NCBI GenBank assembly: GCA_964478515.1
Contig: CAYZIL010000001.1
Coordinates: 60,345 to 124,344 of the forward strand
Length of the DNA: 64,000 nucleotides
From: HGM13233 sp964478515
Lineage (GTDB): Bacteria > Bacillota > Clostridia > Oscillospirales > Ruminococcaceae
Direction of reading: 5' to 3'
Shown: piece by piece, positions 44,551 through 52,810 of the stretch
Numbering within the stretch: the stretch's first letter is position 1
Layout: each line of letters starts with the position of its first letter
The notes under the pieces: generated by a model
Database searches by the model: none
Told to the model about the DNA's origin: nothing
What the model saw: only the letters and a program-made list of their open reading frames with translations
Program-made: the position numbers and the translations under genes

Positions 44551-45126
44551 ATGAAAGAGCTCTCTCTCAATATCCTTGATATCGCCATGAACTCGCTCAA
44601 AGCAGGAGCCACGACGGTAACAATCACCATTGACGAGAGCGACACGTCGCTCACTTTCACTATTGCCGACGACGGCTGCGGCATGAGCGCCGCGCAAGTC
44701 GCGAAGCTCAGCGACCCGTTTTTTACCACCCGCACCACCCGCAAGGTCGGTCTGGGCGTGCCGTTTCTCAAACTGGCCGCCATGCAGTCCGGCGGCGACG
44801 TCACAGTCACCTCCAGGCCACGCGCCGAATATCCCGACAACTGCGGCACCGAGGTGTGCGCGAGCTTTGACAAAACGAACATCGACTTTACGCCTTTGGG
44901 CGATATTGTCGCCACGCTCGTAACGCTTATTCAGGGCAGCCCGCAAGTGCACCTCGTGTTCACCCACCGTTGCGGCGAACACAGCGTGTCGCTGGACACC
45001 GCACAGCTGCGCGACATTCTCGGCCCGGACGTGCCGCTTGACAGTCTCGAGGTGCTAAACTGGGTAAGCCAATATCTGCAAGAACAGTACCAAGCGCTCA
45101 GCTCCCGCCCGGCGGGGATTGAATAG
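44551..45126 (+). CDS. second GHKL ATPase domain protein
   Basis: The 191-residue protein has a histidine-kinase-like ATPase domain: N box LNILDIAMNSLKAGA, G1 box ADDGCGM, and a G2-like segment TTRKVGLGVPFLKLAA. The last 70 residues form a separate helical segment. No dimerisation/phosphoacceptor His is seen, so it may be an anti-sigma or partner-switching kinase rather than a two-component sensor. It begins directly after the PHP stop and precedes the electron-transfer subunits. Confidence 0.85.
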   Translation: MKELSLNILDIAMNSLKAGATTVTITIDESDTSLTFTIADDGCGMSAAQVAKLSDPFFTTRTTRKVGLGVPFLKLAAMQSGGDVTVTSRPRAEYPDNCGTEVCASFDKTNIDFTPLGDIVATLVTLIQGSPQVHLVFTHRCGEHSVSLDTAQLRDILGPDVPLDSLEVLNWVSQYLQEQYQALSSRPAGIE

Positions 45127-45157
45127 ATATATTATTTTCGGAAAGGATCAAAATAAC

Positions 45158-45526
45158 ATGAAATCACTGGAAGAACTCGCGGCGATCAAAGAACAGATGA
45201 AGAGCAAAATCGCCCTGCGCGAGGGTAGCAACGGTGTGCGTGTCGTCGTTGGCATGGCCACCTGCGGCATAGCTGCCGGCGCGCGTCCTGTCCTCAACGC
45301 CTTTGTCGAGGAAGTGAACAAAGAGGATTTGGAGGACCGCGTTTCTGTCACCCAGACCGGCTGCATAGGCATTTGCCAGTACGAGCCGGTCGTCGAAGTT
45401 TTTGAGGGCGACAGCAAGGTCACTTACGTCAAAATGACCGCCGACAAAGCGAAGCGCGTCGTTGCCGAGCACCTTAAGGGCGGCAAGGTCGTGACCGAGT
45501 ACACAATCGGCAGTCAGTCAGTATAA
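45158..45526 (+). CDS. thioredoxin-like [2Fe-2S] ferredoxin of the hydrogenase
   Basis: The 122-residue protein has the thioredoxin-like ferredoxin fold with cluster cysteines in MATCGIAAGARPVL and TQTGCIGICQYEPV. Homologues are found between the ATPase gene and HydB in Clostridial hydrogenase operons and are thought to be a small subunit or electron carrier. AAAGGA lies upstream of ATG 45158, so the longer frame from 45119 is not used. It lies 17 bases before hydB. Confidence 0.88.
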   Translation: MKSLEELAAIKEQMKSKIALREGSNGVRVVVGMATCGIAAGARPVLNAFVEEVNKEDLEDRVSVTQTGCIGICQYEPVVEVFEGDSKVTYVKMTADKAKRVVAEHLKGGKVVTEYTIGSQSV

Positions 45527-45543
45527 GCGGAGGACAATAAATT

Positions 45544-47250
45544 ATGATTCGTTCACAGGTATTGATCTGCGGCGGTACCGGCTGTACATCGTCCGGCAGC
45601 GCCAAGCTCATCGAGGCCATGGAGAAAGAAATAGCCGCGAAAGGGCTGGCAGACGAAGTTAAAGTCGTCCGCACCGGTTGCTTCGGACTGTGCGCTCTCG
45701 GCCCGATAATGATCGTCTATCCCGACGGCACTTTTTACAGCCGCGTAAAGTTAGACGACGTGCCCGAAATTGTTGAAGAACACCTGCTCAAAGGCCGTGT
45801 GGTGCAACGCCTCATTCACGAGGACGTCAACACCGCTGACATCCACACCTCTTTGAACGACACCAATTTCTACAAAAAACAAAAGCGCGTTGCACTGCGC
45901 AACTGCGGCGTTATCAACCCCGAAAACATCGACGAGTATATCGCCGTCGACGGTTACGCGGCACTTGGCAAAGCGCTTACGGAAATGACGCCCGAGCAGG
46001 TCATTCAGACCGTACTTGACAGCGGTCTGCGCGGCCGCGGCGGCGCCGGCTTCCCCGGCGCGTTCATGGACCGTTCCGTGCTCGAAGGCGACCCCCACGT
46101 GGTGATTGAGGGCATGGCCATTGCCGGCTACGCCATCGGCGCAACGCAGGGCTATATTTACATCCGCGCCGAGTACCCCATAGCGGTACAGCGTCTGCGC
46201 AAGGCCATTGACCAGGCGCACGAATACGGCCTGCTTGGCAAAAACATCTTTAACAGCGGCTTTGATTTTGACATCGACTTGCGTCTCGGCGCCGGCGCTT
46301 TCGTCTGCGGCGAGGAAACCGCACTGCTCACCTCAATTGAAGGCAACCGCGGCGAGCCGCGCTCGCGCCCGCCGTTCCCGGCCAACAAGGGTCTTTTCGG
46401 CAAACCGACGGTAATCAACAACGTCGAAACGCTCGCCAACGTGCCGCAGATAATTCGCAAGGGCGCCGACTGGTTCAGCGCTATCGGCACCGAAAAATCC
46501 AAGGGCACCAAGGTTTTCGCCCTGGGCGGCAAAATTACCAACACCGGTCTTGTTGAAGTACCTATGGGCACCACGCTGCGCGAGATAGTCGAAGACATCG
46601 GCGGCGGCATCCCCGGCGGCAAAAAATTCAAAGCCGCGCAGACCGGCGGCCCGTCCGGCGGCTGCATCTCGGCTGAGAATCTCGACGTTCCTATTGACTA
46701 CGACAACCTTATCGCTATCGGCTCGATGATGGGCTCGGGCGGACTTATTGTCATGGACGAGGATACCTGCATGGTCGATATGGCCAAATTCTTCCTCGAC
46801 TTTACCGTTGACGAGAGCTGCGGCAAGTGCACCCCCTGCCGTCTTGGCACCCGCAAGCTGAAAGAGATACTCGAAAAAATCACCTCCGGCAAGGGAGAAA
46901 TGTCCGACCTTGACGACCTTGAAGAGCTCTGCATGCACATTAAGAGCAACTCGCTGTGCGGACTCGGCCAGACAGCGCCCAACCCGGTGCTGTCGACACT
47001 GCGCTATTTCCGCGACGAGTACATCGCCCACATCCGCGACAAAAAATGCCCCGCCGGCGTGTGCAAGGCGCTGCTCAACTACCACATTGACCCCGAAAAG
47101 TGCCGCGGCTGCACGCTGTGCGCGCGCAATTGCCCGGTCGGCGCCATTACCGGCAAGGTCAAGGAAGCCCATTCTATCGACACCACCAAGTGCATCAAAT
47201 GCGGCGTCTGCAAATCCAATTGCAAATTCGACGCTATTAGTGTTAACTAA
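45544..47250 (+). CDS. hydB: NuoF-like subunit of bifurcating [FeFe] hydrogenase (HydB)
   Basis: The 568-residue protein carries the flavin and NADH site. The N-terminal 100 residues are a thioredoxin-like [2Fe-2S] domain (CGGTGCTSSG, RTGCFGLCALGP). The NuoF core has GLRGRGGAGFP, IEGMAIAGYAIGATQGYIYIR, GAGAFVCGEETALLTSIEG and the [4Fe-4S] ligands CGKCTPCRLG. The last 60 residues hold two [4Fe-4S] ferredoxin motifs (CRGCTLCARNC, CIKCGVCKSNC). FMN plus these clusters support bifurcation between NADH and ferredoxin. hydA follows 22 bases later. Confidence 0.95.
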   Translation: MIRSQVLICGGTGCTSSGSAKLIEAMEKEIAAKGLADEVKVVRTGCFGLCALGPIMIVYPDGTFYSRVKLDDVPEIVEEHLLKGRVVQRLIHEDVNTADIHTSLNDTNFYKKQKRVALRNCGVINPENIDEYIAVDGYAALGKALTEMTPEQVIQTVLDSGLRGRGGAGFPGAFMDRSVLEGDPHVVIEGMAIAGYAIGATQGYIYIRAEYPIAVQRLRKAIDQAHEYGLLGKNIFNSGFDFDIDLRLGAGAFVCGEETALLTSIEGNRGEPRSRPPFPANKGLFGKPTVINNVETLANVPQIIRKGADWFSAIGTEKSKGTKVFALGGKITNTGLVEVPMGTTLREIVEDIGGGIPGGKKFKAAQTGGPSGGCISAENLDVPIDYDNLIAIGSMMGSGGLIVMDEDTCMVDMAKFFLDFTVDESCGKCTPCRLGTRKLKEILEKITSGKGEMSDLDDLEELCMHIKSNSLCGLGQTAPNPVLSTLRYFRDEYIAHIRDKKCPAGVCKALLNYHIDPEKCRGCTLCARNCPVGAITGKVKEAHSIDTTKCIKCGVCKSNCKFDAISVN

Positions 47251-47272
47251 CGAGAAAGGAAGGAATTGAGAT

Positions 47273-49018
47273 TTGGACACCGTAAAGATAAAAATCAACG
47301 GGTTCGAGGTCGAAACGCCTGCGAACAGCACCATTCTTGAGGCCGCGCACGCCGCCGGCATCAGGATACCGACTCTGTGCTATCTCAAAGACATTAACGC
47401 CATCGGCGCTTGCCGCATGTGCGTAGTCGAAGTCAAGGGCGCCCGCGCTCTTGCTGCGGCCTGTGTCTACCCCGTAAGCGAGGGCATGGAGGTTATGACC
47501 AACACCCCGGCACTGCGCAAAGCGCGCAAACTGACTTTGGAGCTTATTCTTTCCAACCACCGCACCGACTGCTTGTCCTGCGCGCGCAGCACCGACTGCG
47601 AACTGCAGAACCTCTGCCGCGAGTACGGCGTAGATATGTACAAGTTCGGCAACTCCGAGCTTGAGCCGCAAATAGAGTGTTCCACTCCCCATCTGGTGCG
47701 CGACAATTCCAAGTGCATCCTTTGCCGCCGCTGCGTTGCAGTGTGCAGCAAGAACCAGCACGTCGGCGTTATCGGCATGGCCGAGCGCGGCTTCCGCACT
47801 CACGTCGCCTCGCCGTTCGACATGCCCTTGGGCAGCACCGCGTGTGTCAACTGCGGCCAGTGCATCTCCGTGTGCCCGACCGGCGCGCTGACTGAAGTCG
47901 ACGACACGGAAAAAGTTTGGAACGCACTTGCCGACACTGAAAAGCACGTCGTTATTGCGCCGGCGCCGTCGGTACGCGCGCAGCTGGGCGAATGCTTCGG
48001 TCTGCCTGTAGGCACCAACGTCGAGGGAAAAATGGTCGCAGCGCTGCGCCGCCTGGGCTTTGAAAAAGTCTTTGACGTCGACACTGCCGCCGACGTAACC
48101 ATTATGGAAGAGGGCACCGAGTTTATCGACCGCCTTACTAACGGCGGCGTGCTTCCCCTGTTCACCTCCTGCTCGCCCGGTTGGGTAAAATTCCTGGAGG
48201 AGTATTATCCCGAGTTTATCCCCAACGTCTCCTCTTGCAAGTCGCCGCAGCAGATGTACGGCGCGCTGATGAAAACCTATTACGCCGAAAAAGAGAACAT
48301 CGACCCCAAAGACCTCTTTGTGGTCAGCGTAATGCCCTGCACCGCGAAAAAGTTTGAAATAGGCCGCAACGACCAGTCGGCGTCGGGCTATCCCGACCTT
48401 GACGTCTCGCTGACGACCCGCGAAATTGCCGAAATGATTAAACGCGCCGGCATCGACTTTAATTCCCTGCCCGACGAAGAGTTTGACCCCGCTTTCGGCG
48501 TCGCCTCCGGCGCCGGCCACATCTTCGGCGCCACCGGCGGCGTTATGGAAGCCGCGCTGCGCACCGTAGTCGAAGTTGTTACCGGCAAGCCGCTGGAAAA
48601 AGTGGAATTCCACGAAGTCCGCGGTGTTGAGGCTATCAAAGAGGCCGAGTACGACGTCGCCGGCAAAAAAGTCCGCGTCGCTGTCACTTCCGGCCTTGAG
48701 AACGCCCACAAGCTGCTCGATATGATAAAGAGCGGCGAGAAGACCTACGACTTTGTCGAGGTCATGTGCTGCCCCGGCGGCTGCGTAAACGGCGGCGGCC
48801 AGCCCCACCAGCCCGGCTATGTGCGCAACTTTACCGACCTTCGCGCCGAGCGCGCCAAGGCGCTTTACTCCGAGGACGCGGCCATGACTCTGCGCAAGAG
48901 CCACGAAAACCCGGTCGTCAAGGAGATCTACAGCAGCTACCTGGAAAAACCGGGCAGCCACAAGGCGCACGAGATACTGCACACCCAATATGTTGCCCGC
49001 AGCAAATACAGCGACTGA
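47273..49018 (+). CDS. hydA: catalytic subunit of NADH-linked [FeFe] hydrogenase, group A (HydA)
   Basis: The 581-residue enzyme makes or uses H2. The N-terminal [2Fe-2S] domain has CYLKDINAIGACRMCVVEV, a His-Cys cluster follows (HRTDCLSCARSTDCELQNLC), and two [4Fe-4S] motifs (CILCRRCVAVC, CVNCGQCISVC). The H-cluster motifs are FTSCSPGW, MPCTAKKFE and EVMCCPGGCVNGGGQP. The last 60 residues form the small-subunit-like segment with HKAHEILHT. The start is TTG 47273, since no ATG or GTG is available before the ferredoxin domain. It ends the operon and is followed by a terminator. Confidence 0.95.
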   Translation: MDTVKIKINGFEVETPANSTILEAAHAAGIRIPTLCYLKDINAIGACRMCVVEVKGARALAAACVYPVSEGMEVMTNTPALRKARKLTLELILSNHRTDCLSCARSTDCELQNLCREYGVDMYKFGNSELEPQIECSTPHLVRDNSKCILCRRCVAVCSKNQHVGVIGMAERGFRTHVASPFDMPLGSTACVNCGQCISVCPTGALTEVDDTEKVWNALADTEKHVVIAPAPSVRAQLGECFGLPVGTNVEGKMVAALRRLGFEKVFDVDTAADVTIMEEGTEFIDRLTNGGVLPLFTSCSPGWVKFLEEYYPEFIPNVSSCKSPQQMYGALMKTYYAEKENIDPKDLFVVSVMPCTAKKFEIGRNDQSASGYPDLDVSLTTREIAEMIKRAGIDFNSLPDEEFDPAFGVASGAGHIFGATGGVMEAALRTVVEVVTGKPLEKVEFHEVRGVEAIKEAEYDVAGKKVRVAVTSGLENAHKLLDMIKSGEKTYDFVEVMCCPGGCVNGGGQPHQPGYVRNFTDLRAERAKALYSEDAAMTLRKSHENPVVKEIYSSYLEKPGSHKAHEILHTQYVARSKYSD

Positions 49019-49049
49019 GCGGTCTGCATCCTTTCCGAATGAATATAGT

Positions 49050-49079
49050 CCCCGCGGTTACCGCGGGGGCTCTTTTTTA
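49050..49079 (+). terminator. terminator of the hydrogenase operon
   Basis: CCCCGCGG-TTA-CCGCGGGG forms a perfect 8-base stem, followed by GCTCTTTTTT. Confidence 0.88.
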
Positions 49080-49354
49080 TTTGCAAAAGTTTCCCATATG
49101 CCGAGACAGACCGCTTTGAGTCGCTGTTTTGACATGCACAACATTTTTGAAGAGCGCGGTTTGCGAAAAATCCATAAAGCCATAGTAAGTGAAAACGCGG
49201 TGTTCAACGCGCAAAATACATTTATTTTGGGCCAAAGTCCGCTTTGCTCACAGACGCCCAATTTACTTTTTTGTCTTTGCCGTAACACTTAATCACGCCC
49301 GCATTGCAGGCGGTTTTTGCAGTCCCGCCTCGCGAGCGGTCTAAGCTAAAACAC
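49080..49354. other. intergenic region without recognisable gene
   Basis: No convincing reading frame, repeat or structured RNA is visible. A small CGCC/GGCG hairpin at about 49296-49312 followed by TTTTT could be a weak plus-strand terminator. Confidence 0.4.
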
Positions 49355-49385
49355 AAAAAAGCCGCGCCCGAAACGGGCGCGGCTT
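49355..49385 (-). terminator. terminator after the APC permease gene
   Basis: GCCGCGCCCG-AAA-CGGGCGCGGC is a perfect 10-base hairpin with TTTTTT following on the minus strand. Confidence 0.9.
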
Positions 49386-49419
49386 TCACAAAACCAATTT
49401 ACTTTCGCAGCGGCAAGCC

Positions 49420-50784
49420 TCAGTCCTCGTCGTGCATGGGTTCTGTGGGCTTAATTATATCTTTGTGCTTGGCGTAATATAAATACGCGCCGCCGAGAAT
49501 AATTACGCAGATAAGCAGGTAGTACGGGAACAGCGGCATGGAAACGCTGCCGGAAACTATGACCAGCGCACCGACTATCGCCAGTATTGGCGCAACTATG
49601 CCGTAAAACTTGTTCTTTATTTCACCCTTGACGCCCATGCGAATAACCGCGACGTAAAGGATAATATACAGTACGTAGCTCATGCCAATGGCAATTTCGG
49701 AAACGTCGCCGGACAGCCCGCCGCCCAGCCAGAAATGGTTGACCACTAGCCAGACCAGCGACAGCGCAAAGGTGAACAGCGCCGAATTTACCGGCATTCC
49801 GCCGAATTTATCGTTCGTTTTAGCAAGCTGCTTGTTGGCGAACGGCATCATGTTGCGCAGCGCCAGCGAATAGGGCATGCGGATAATGCCGAGCACCACG
49901 CCGTTTACCGTGCCGAGTACCGAGATGACTATCATCACCAGCACTATCTTGGCGGCGACCGGTCCAAACAGCTGCTGCGCCACCGCGTAGGGCGCCTCGT
50001 TGCCGAGAGCCATGACCTGTTCGGGTCCGAGATAAGCGCTGATGCCGACAAAGTAGGCGACGTACAACACCAGTATTATCAGCGGCGCCACCATCAGCGC
50101 CAGCGGCAGGTTGCGCTTGCTGTTGCGGATTTCGTGACAGATTGAAGTCGAAATTATCCAGCCGTCAAAAGAAAAGGCCAGCGGCGCAAACGCCGCGAGT
50201 ATGCCGACGCCCATGGCGCCGCCGAAGGCGGCCGAGCTGTCCGCCACAACCTCGCCGGTGTCGCCGAAAATAAGCCCGCAGACCGCCAGCACCAGCAGCG
50301 GAATAAGCTTAATAAACATCGTGGCGTTTTGCAGCGTCCCGCCGAGCTTTGCCGACAGCGCGTTAAAAAAGAACAGCGCGACGATTATTACAAAGCCGAT
50401 AACTGAACAGGTCAGTACCGTGGTCTGCCAGCCGAACAATTGGCAGACGAAAGTGCCGCAGACCCAGGACAGTATGGCCGTCAGCGACGGCATATACAAG
50501 AACGTCTCGAACCAGCCGAACATGCAAGAGGTTCCCATACCGACGAAATCCTCGGCATAGGTGACAACTCCGCCGGGCTTGTCCGTGCGCGTGGCCAACT
50601 GGGCAATAGTCATTGCGCCGAACACGACGGCGACAGCAGCGACGCACCAGAGAATAACTCCCACCAGCACGTTGCCGTTAGCGTAGGCCAAAATGTCGTC
50701 CGACTTGAAAAATATGCCGGAGCCGATAATGATTCCGGTGATCATGGTAATTGCCGTGATCAGGCCGTAAGTACGCCTTTTCAT
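49420..50784 (-). CDS. APC family amino acid permease
   Basis: The 454-residue membrane protein has about 12 hydrophobic helices. The first helix contains the substrate-carboxylate binding motif of the APC superfamily (TMITGIIIGSGIFF), and the sixth contains AFAPLAFSFDGWI, matching the LAT/APC-type transporters. It probably imports or exchanges amino acids; the substrate cannot be inferred. AGGGGA lies 5 bases before ATG 50784, so the longer frame from 50802 is not preferred. It is transcribed alone from a consensus promoter. Confidence 0.88.
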   Translation of the reverse strand: MKRRTYGLITAITMITGIIIGSGIFFKSDDILAYANGNVLVGVILWCVAAVAVVFGAMTIAQLATRTDKPGGVVTYAEDFVGMGTSCMFGWFETFLYMPSLTAILSWVCGTFVCQLFGWQTTVLTCSVIGFVIIVALFFFNALSAKLGGTLQNATMFIKLIPLLVLAVCGLIFGDTGEVVADSSAAFGGAMGVGILAAFAPLAFSFDGWIISTSICHEIRNSKRNLPLALMVAPLIILVLYVAYFVGISAYLGPEQVMALGNEAPYAVAQQLFGPVAAKIVLVMIVISVLGTVNGVVLGIIRMPYSLALRNMMPFANKQLAKTNDKFGGMPVNSALFTFALSLVWLVVNHFWLGGGLSGDVSEIAIGMSYVLYIILYVAVIRMGVKGEIKNKFYGIVAPILAIVGALVIVSGSVSMPLFPYYLLICVIILGGAYLYYAKHKDIIKPTEPMHDED

Positions 50785-50813
50785 ATAGTTCCCCTTTGAC
50801 AATATTTTTTCTT

Positions 50814-50842
50814 ATTCTATTATGTGGTGGCTCTTTTGTCAA
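50814..50842 (-). promoter_or_regulatory. APC permease promoter
   Basis: On the minus strand TTGACA (50842-50837) and TAGAAT (50819-50814) are 17 bases apart. Confidence 0.75.
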
Positions 50843-50925
50843 ACAACTTTGTGCGTTTTGTCAAAAAAATAAAAGCGGACACTCGTCCGCCTTTAATGAA
50901 CAGTTCGGAGCGCTCTAGCCGGTTC

Positions 50926-51303
50926 TCAGCCGCGGTCTTTTTCATTGCCGACAAAGGCTTTAATTTTTTCAAAAGTCTCGTCGCTGACGTCGTGCTCAAT
51001 CAAGCAGGCGTCCGTCTCGGCAGTCTCGGCGCTGACACCCATCTTCCGCAGCATAAGGGTGATTATTTTGTGACGCTCCAGTACCTGCTCCGCGCGGGTA
51101 CGCCCGGCCGACGTAAGGCAGATTGCGCCGCTGTCGTCCTTACTTATTAGTTCCCGTTCTATCAACAGCGACATGGCGCGGGAAATGCTCGGCTTGGAAT
51201 ACCCCAAAAGCCGCGCCACATCCACCGAGCGAACCGACTCGTGCTGCTGCGCCAGCATCAGTATCGCCTCAAGATAATTTTCGCCCGATTCTTTAATTTC
51301 CAA
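50926..51303 (-). CDS. DtxR/MntR family metal-dependent regulator
   Basis: The 125-residue protein has the N-terminal winged helix of DtxR/MntR proteins (SVRSVDVARLLGYSKPSISRAM, about residues 20-41) and the metal-binding and dimerisation domain with ligand candidates Glu and His in EQVLERHKIITLMLRKMGV and DACLIEHDVSDETF. It lacks the SH3-like third domain, as in MntR. The start is TTG 51303 with GGAGG 8 bases before it. It is divergent from a ZIP transporter whose promoter contains a perfect palindrome, a likely target. Confidence 0.88.
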   Translation of the reverse strand: MEIKESGENYLEAILMLAQQHESVRSVDVARLLGYSKPSISRAMSLLIERELISKDDSGAICLTSAGRTRAEQVLERHKIITLMLRKMGVSAETAETDACLIEHDVSDETFEKIKAFVGNEKDRG

Positions 51304-51336
51304 TCCAGCCGCCTCCTTCTCTTTGTTTTGTTATTT

Positions 51337-51364
51337 ATTCTACCACAGCGCCGCATTTTTTCAA
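51337..51364 (-). promoter_or_regulatory. promoter of the DtxR/MntR-like gene
   Basis: On the minus strand TTGAAA (51364-51359) and TAGAAT (51342-51337) are 16 bases apart. Confidence 0.6.
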
Positions 51365-51370
51365 AGACTC

Positions 51371-51426
51371 TTGACAAAACGTGCCGGCGGTGTCAAACTA
51401 AATAAGTTAGCTGTCGCTAACTTATT
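51371..51426 (+). promoter_or_regulatory. ZIP promoter with palindromic DtxR/MntR-type operator
   Basis: TTGACA (51371-51376) and CAAACT (51394-51399) form a 17-spaced promoter. Directly after it, 51401-51426 is a perfect inverted repeat with 11-base arms (AATAAGTTAGC) around TGTC. Position over the transcription start suits metal-dependent repression, and TTAG/CTAA arms resemble known DtxR-family boxes. Confidence 0.72.
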
Positions 51427-51445
51427 CTTTATTCTGAGGTTACGA

Positions 51446-52273
51446 ATGCTGCACATCATTCTCGTTTCCACCATCGCCGGCGTAGTCGGCACCGGCATAG
51501 GCGGTCTTGCCGGACTAATTTTCGGCCGCAGCAGCAACAACGTCGTCAGCTATCTGCTGGCATTTGCCGGCGGCGTCATGCTCAGCATAGTGTTTTTTGA
51601 CCTTGTGCCAGAGGCGATGCGCCTTTCCGGTCCGATTCCGGTCTCGGTGTGCGTGCTCGTGGGAGTTTTCGTAGTCTGGCTGCTTAACTTTGCCATTGAC
51701 CGCTTTACTCATTCCGGCGACATCCATGTGCAGCCGCAGGACATGTATCACCAAGGCGGGATTATAGCCAAAAGCGAGGGCTGCGAACTTTGTCCGGAAA
51801 ATAAAAAGCAAAAACTCCGCTGCTCTATGCTCAATTCCGGCATACTTATGTTCGCCGTAATCGCGCTGCACAATTTTCCGGAAGGCCTTGCCATAGGCAG
51901 CAGCGGCGCGCACAGCGAAACAATGGGTCTCATGCTCGGGCTGCTCATTGCGCTGCACAACATTCCCGAGGGCATAAGCATTGCCGTGCCGCTAATTGAG
52001 GGCGGCATGAACAAATACAAAGCTGTATTGCTGACCGCGCTCAGCGGCGCGCCGACACTGCTCGGCGGTCTTACCGGCATGCTTATCGGCGGCATAAACG
52101 ACCACTTTGTCGCCTACTCGCTGGCAGTTGCCGGCGGCGCCATGCTGTACGTCACCTTCTGCGAAATACTGCCGCAGGTCACAATGCTTAACCGCAGCCG
52201 CCGCCCGGCGGTTTTTTCGGTCGTCGGCGTGCTGGTTGGTATGATAATGGTGAACGTTCTTTCCGCGTGCTGA
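51446..52273 (+). CDS. ZIP family metal transporter under a metal-dependent operator
   Basis: The 275-residue membrane protein has about eight helices. Helix IV carries HNFPEG and helix V HNIPEG, the metal-binding motifs. The cytosolic loop between helices III and IV holds His and Cys residues (HVQPQD, SEGCELCPENK), a probable metal-handling loop. It is more like ZupT than the ZIP gene at 21542. The start is ATG 51446, with GAGG 8 bases upstream. Control by the divergent DtxR/MntR-like protein is likely, so Zn(II), Mn(II) or Fe(II) import is expected. Confidence 0.9.
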   Translation: MLHIILVSTIAGVVGTGIGGLAGLIFGRSSNNVVSYLLAFAGGVMLSIVFFDLVPEAMRLSGPIPVSVCVLVGVFVVWLLNFAIDRFTHSGDIHVQPQDMYHQGGIIAKSEGCELCPENKKQKLRCSMLNSGILMFAVIALHNFPEGLAIGSSGAHSETMGLMLGLLIALHNIPEGISIAVPLIEGGMNKYKAVLLTALSGAPTLLGGLTGMLIGGINDHFVAYSLAVAGGAMLYVTFCEILPQVTMLNRSRRPAVFSVVGVLVGMIMVNVLSAC

Positions 52274-52321
52274 AACAGCACCCGGCAACACGGCCGCTTT
52301 CGCGCGTGTAATGTCCGCCGC

Positions 52322-52522
52322 TTATATGTCGTCTTCGCTGTGGTAATCGACGTCGTCCATGTCTGCGGGGTCTTCGCTGAAGTCCCAGGAATCGTTCTCA
52401 CTGTTTCGAAAAAGCTCAGTCTCCTGCGCGTCCATTCCGAAATCGCCCGCTGTGTATCCAGACCTTAATCTGGCGTTCTCGCTGTCTCGGATGCTGCCGA
52501 ACAACTTGTCAAGCAGTCCCAT
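52322..52522 (-). CDS. small acidic protein
   Basis: This 66-residue protein starts MGLLDKLFGSIRDSENARL and ends in a very acidic tail (SEDPADMDDVDYHSEDDI). The basic amphipathic N-terminus (GLLDKLFG) could bind a membrane or partner. AGGGGG precedes ATG 52522. No family is recognised and both neighbours are unrelated. The strong ribosome binding site and the non-random composition support a real gene. Confidence 0.6.
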   Translation of the reverse strand: MGLLDKLFGSIRDSENARLRSGYTAGDFGMDAQETELFRNSENDSWDFSEDPADMDDVDYHSEDDI

Positions 52523-52703
52523 AATTATCCCCCTCAGCAAGCTGTTAATTTATTATATAACGTTCACTGTAATTTTCCAACAGATACCGCGCACAGTCTT
52601 TGGCGCGCGGTGCAAACCGACGGCTTTTTGCCGTTTCTCTTGTCTTTCTCGTTTGCGCGGCAATATTCGGCCAAAATACAGCTGCAACAGAACTTTAACG
52701 ACC

Positions 52704-52740
52704 AAGCGCGGCGACCGCAGGAATGCGGCCGCCGCGCTTT
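52704..52740. other. long GC hairpin downstream of the small acidic gene region
   Basis: AGCGCGGCG(A/G)CCGC and its complement form a 14-base stem with one mismatch around a 6-base loop; TTTATT follows on the plus strand. No gene on the plus strand needs it. The rest of 52530-52810 shows no gene. Confidence 0.45.
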
Positions 52741-52810
52741 ATTGCTTTAGAACTTTGCTCACAGTATAAATTGCCGCCTTACACTGCCGAGGAACGGGCG
52801 CGGCGCAGCC

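Noticed and set aside
47243..48988. Long minus-strand frame opposite hydA
   Set aside because: Complementary to a motif-complete hydrogenase gene; composition is a mirror of the coding strand.
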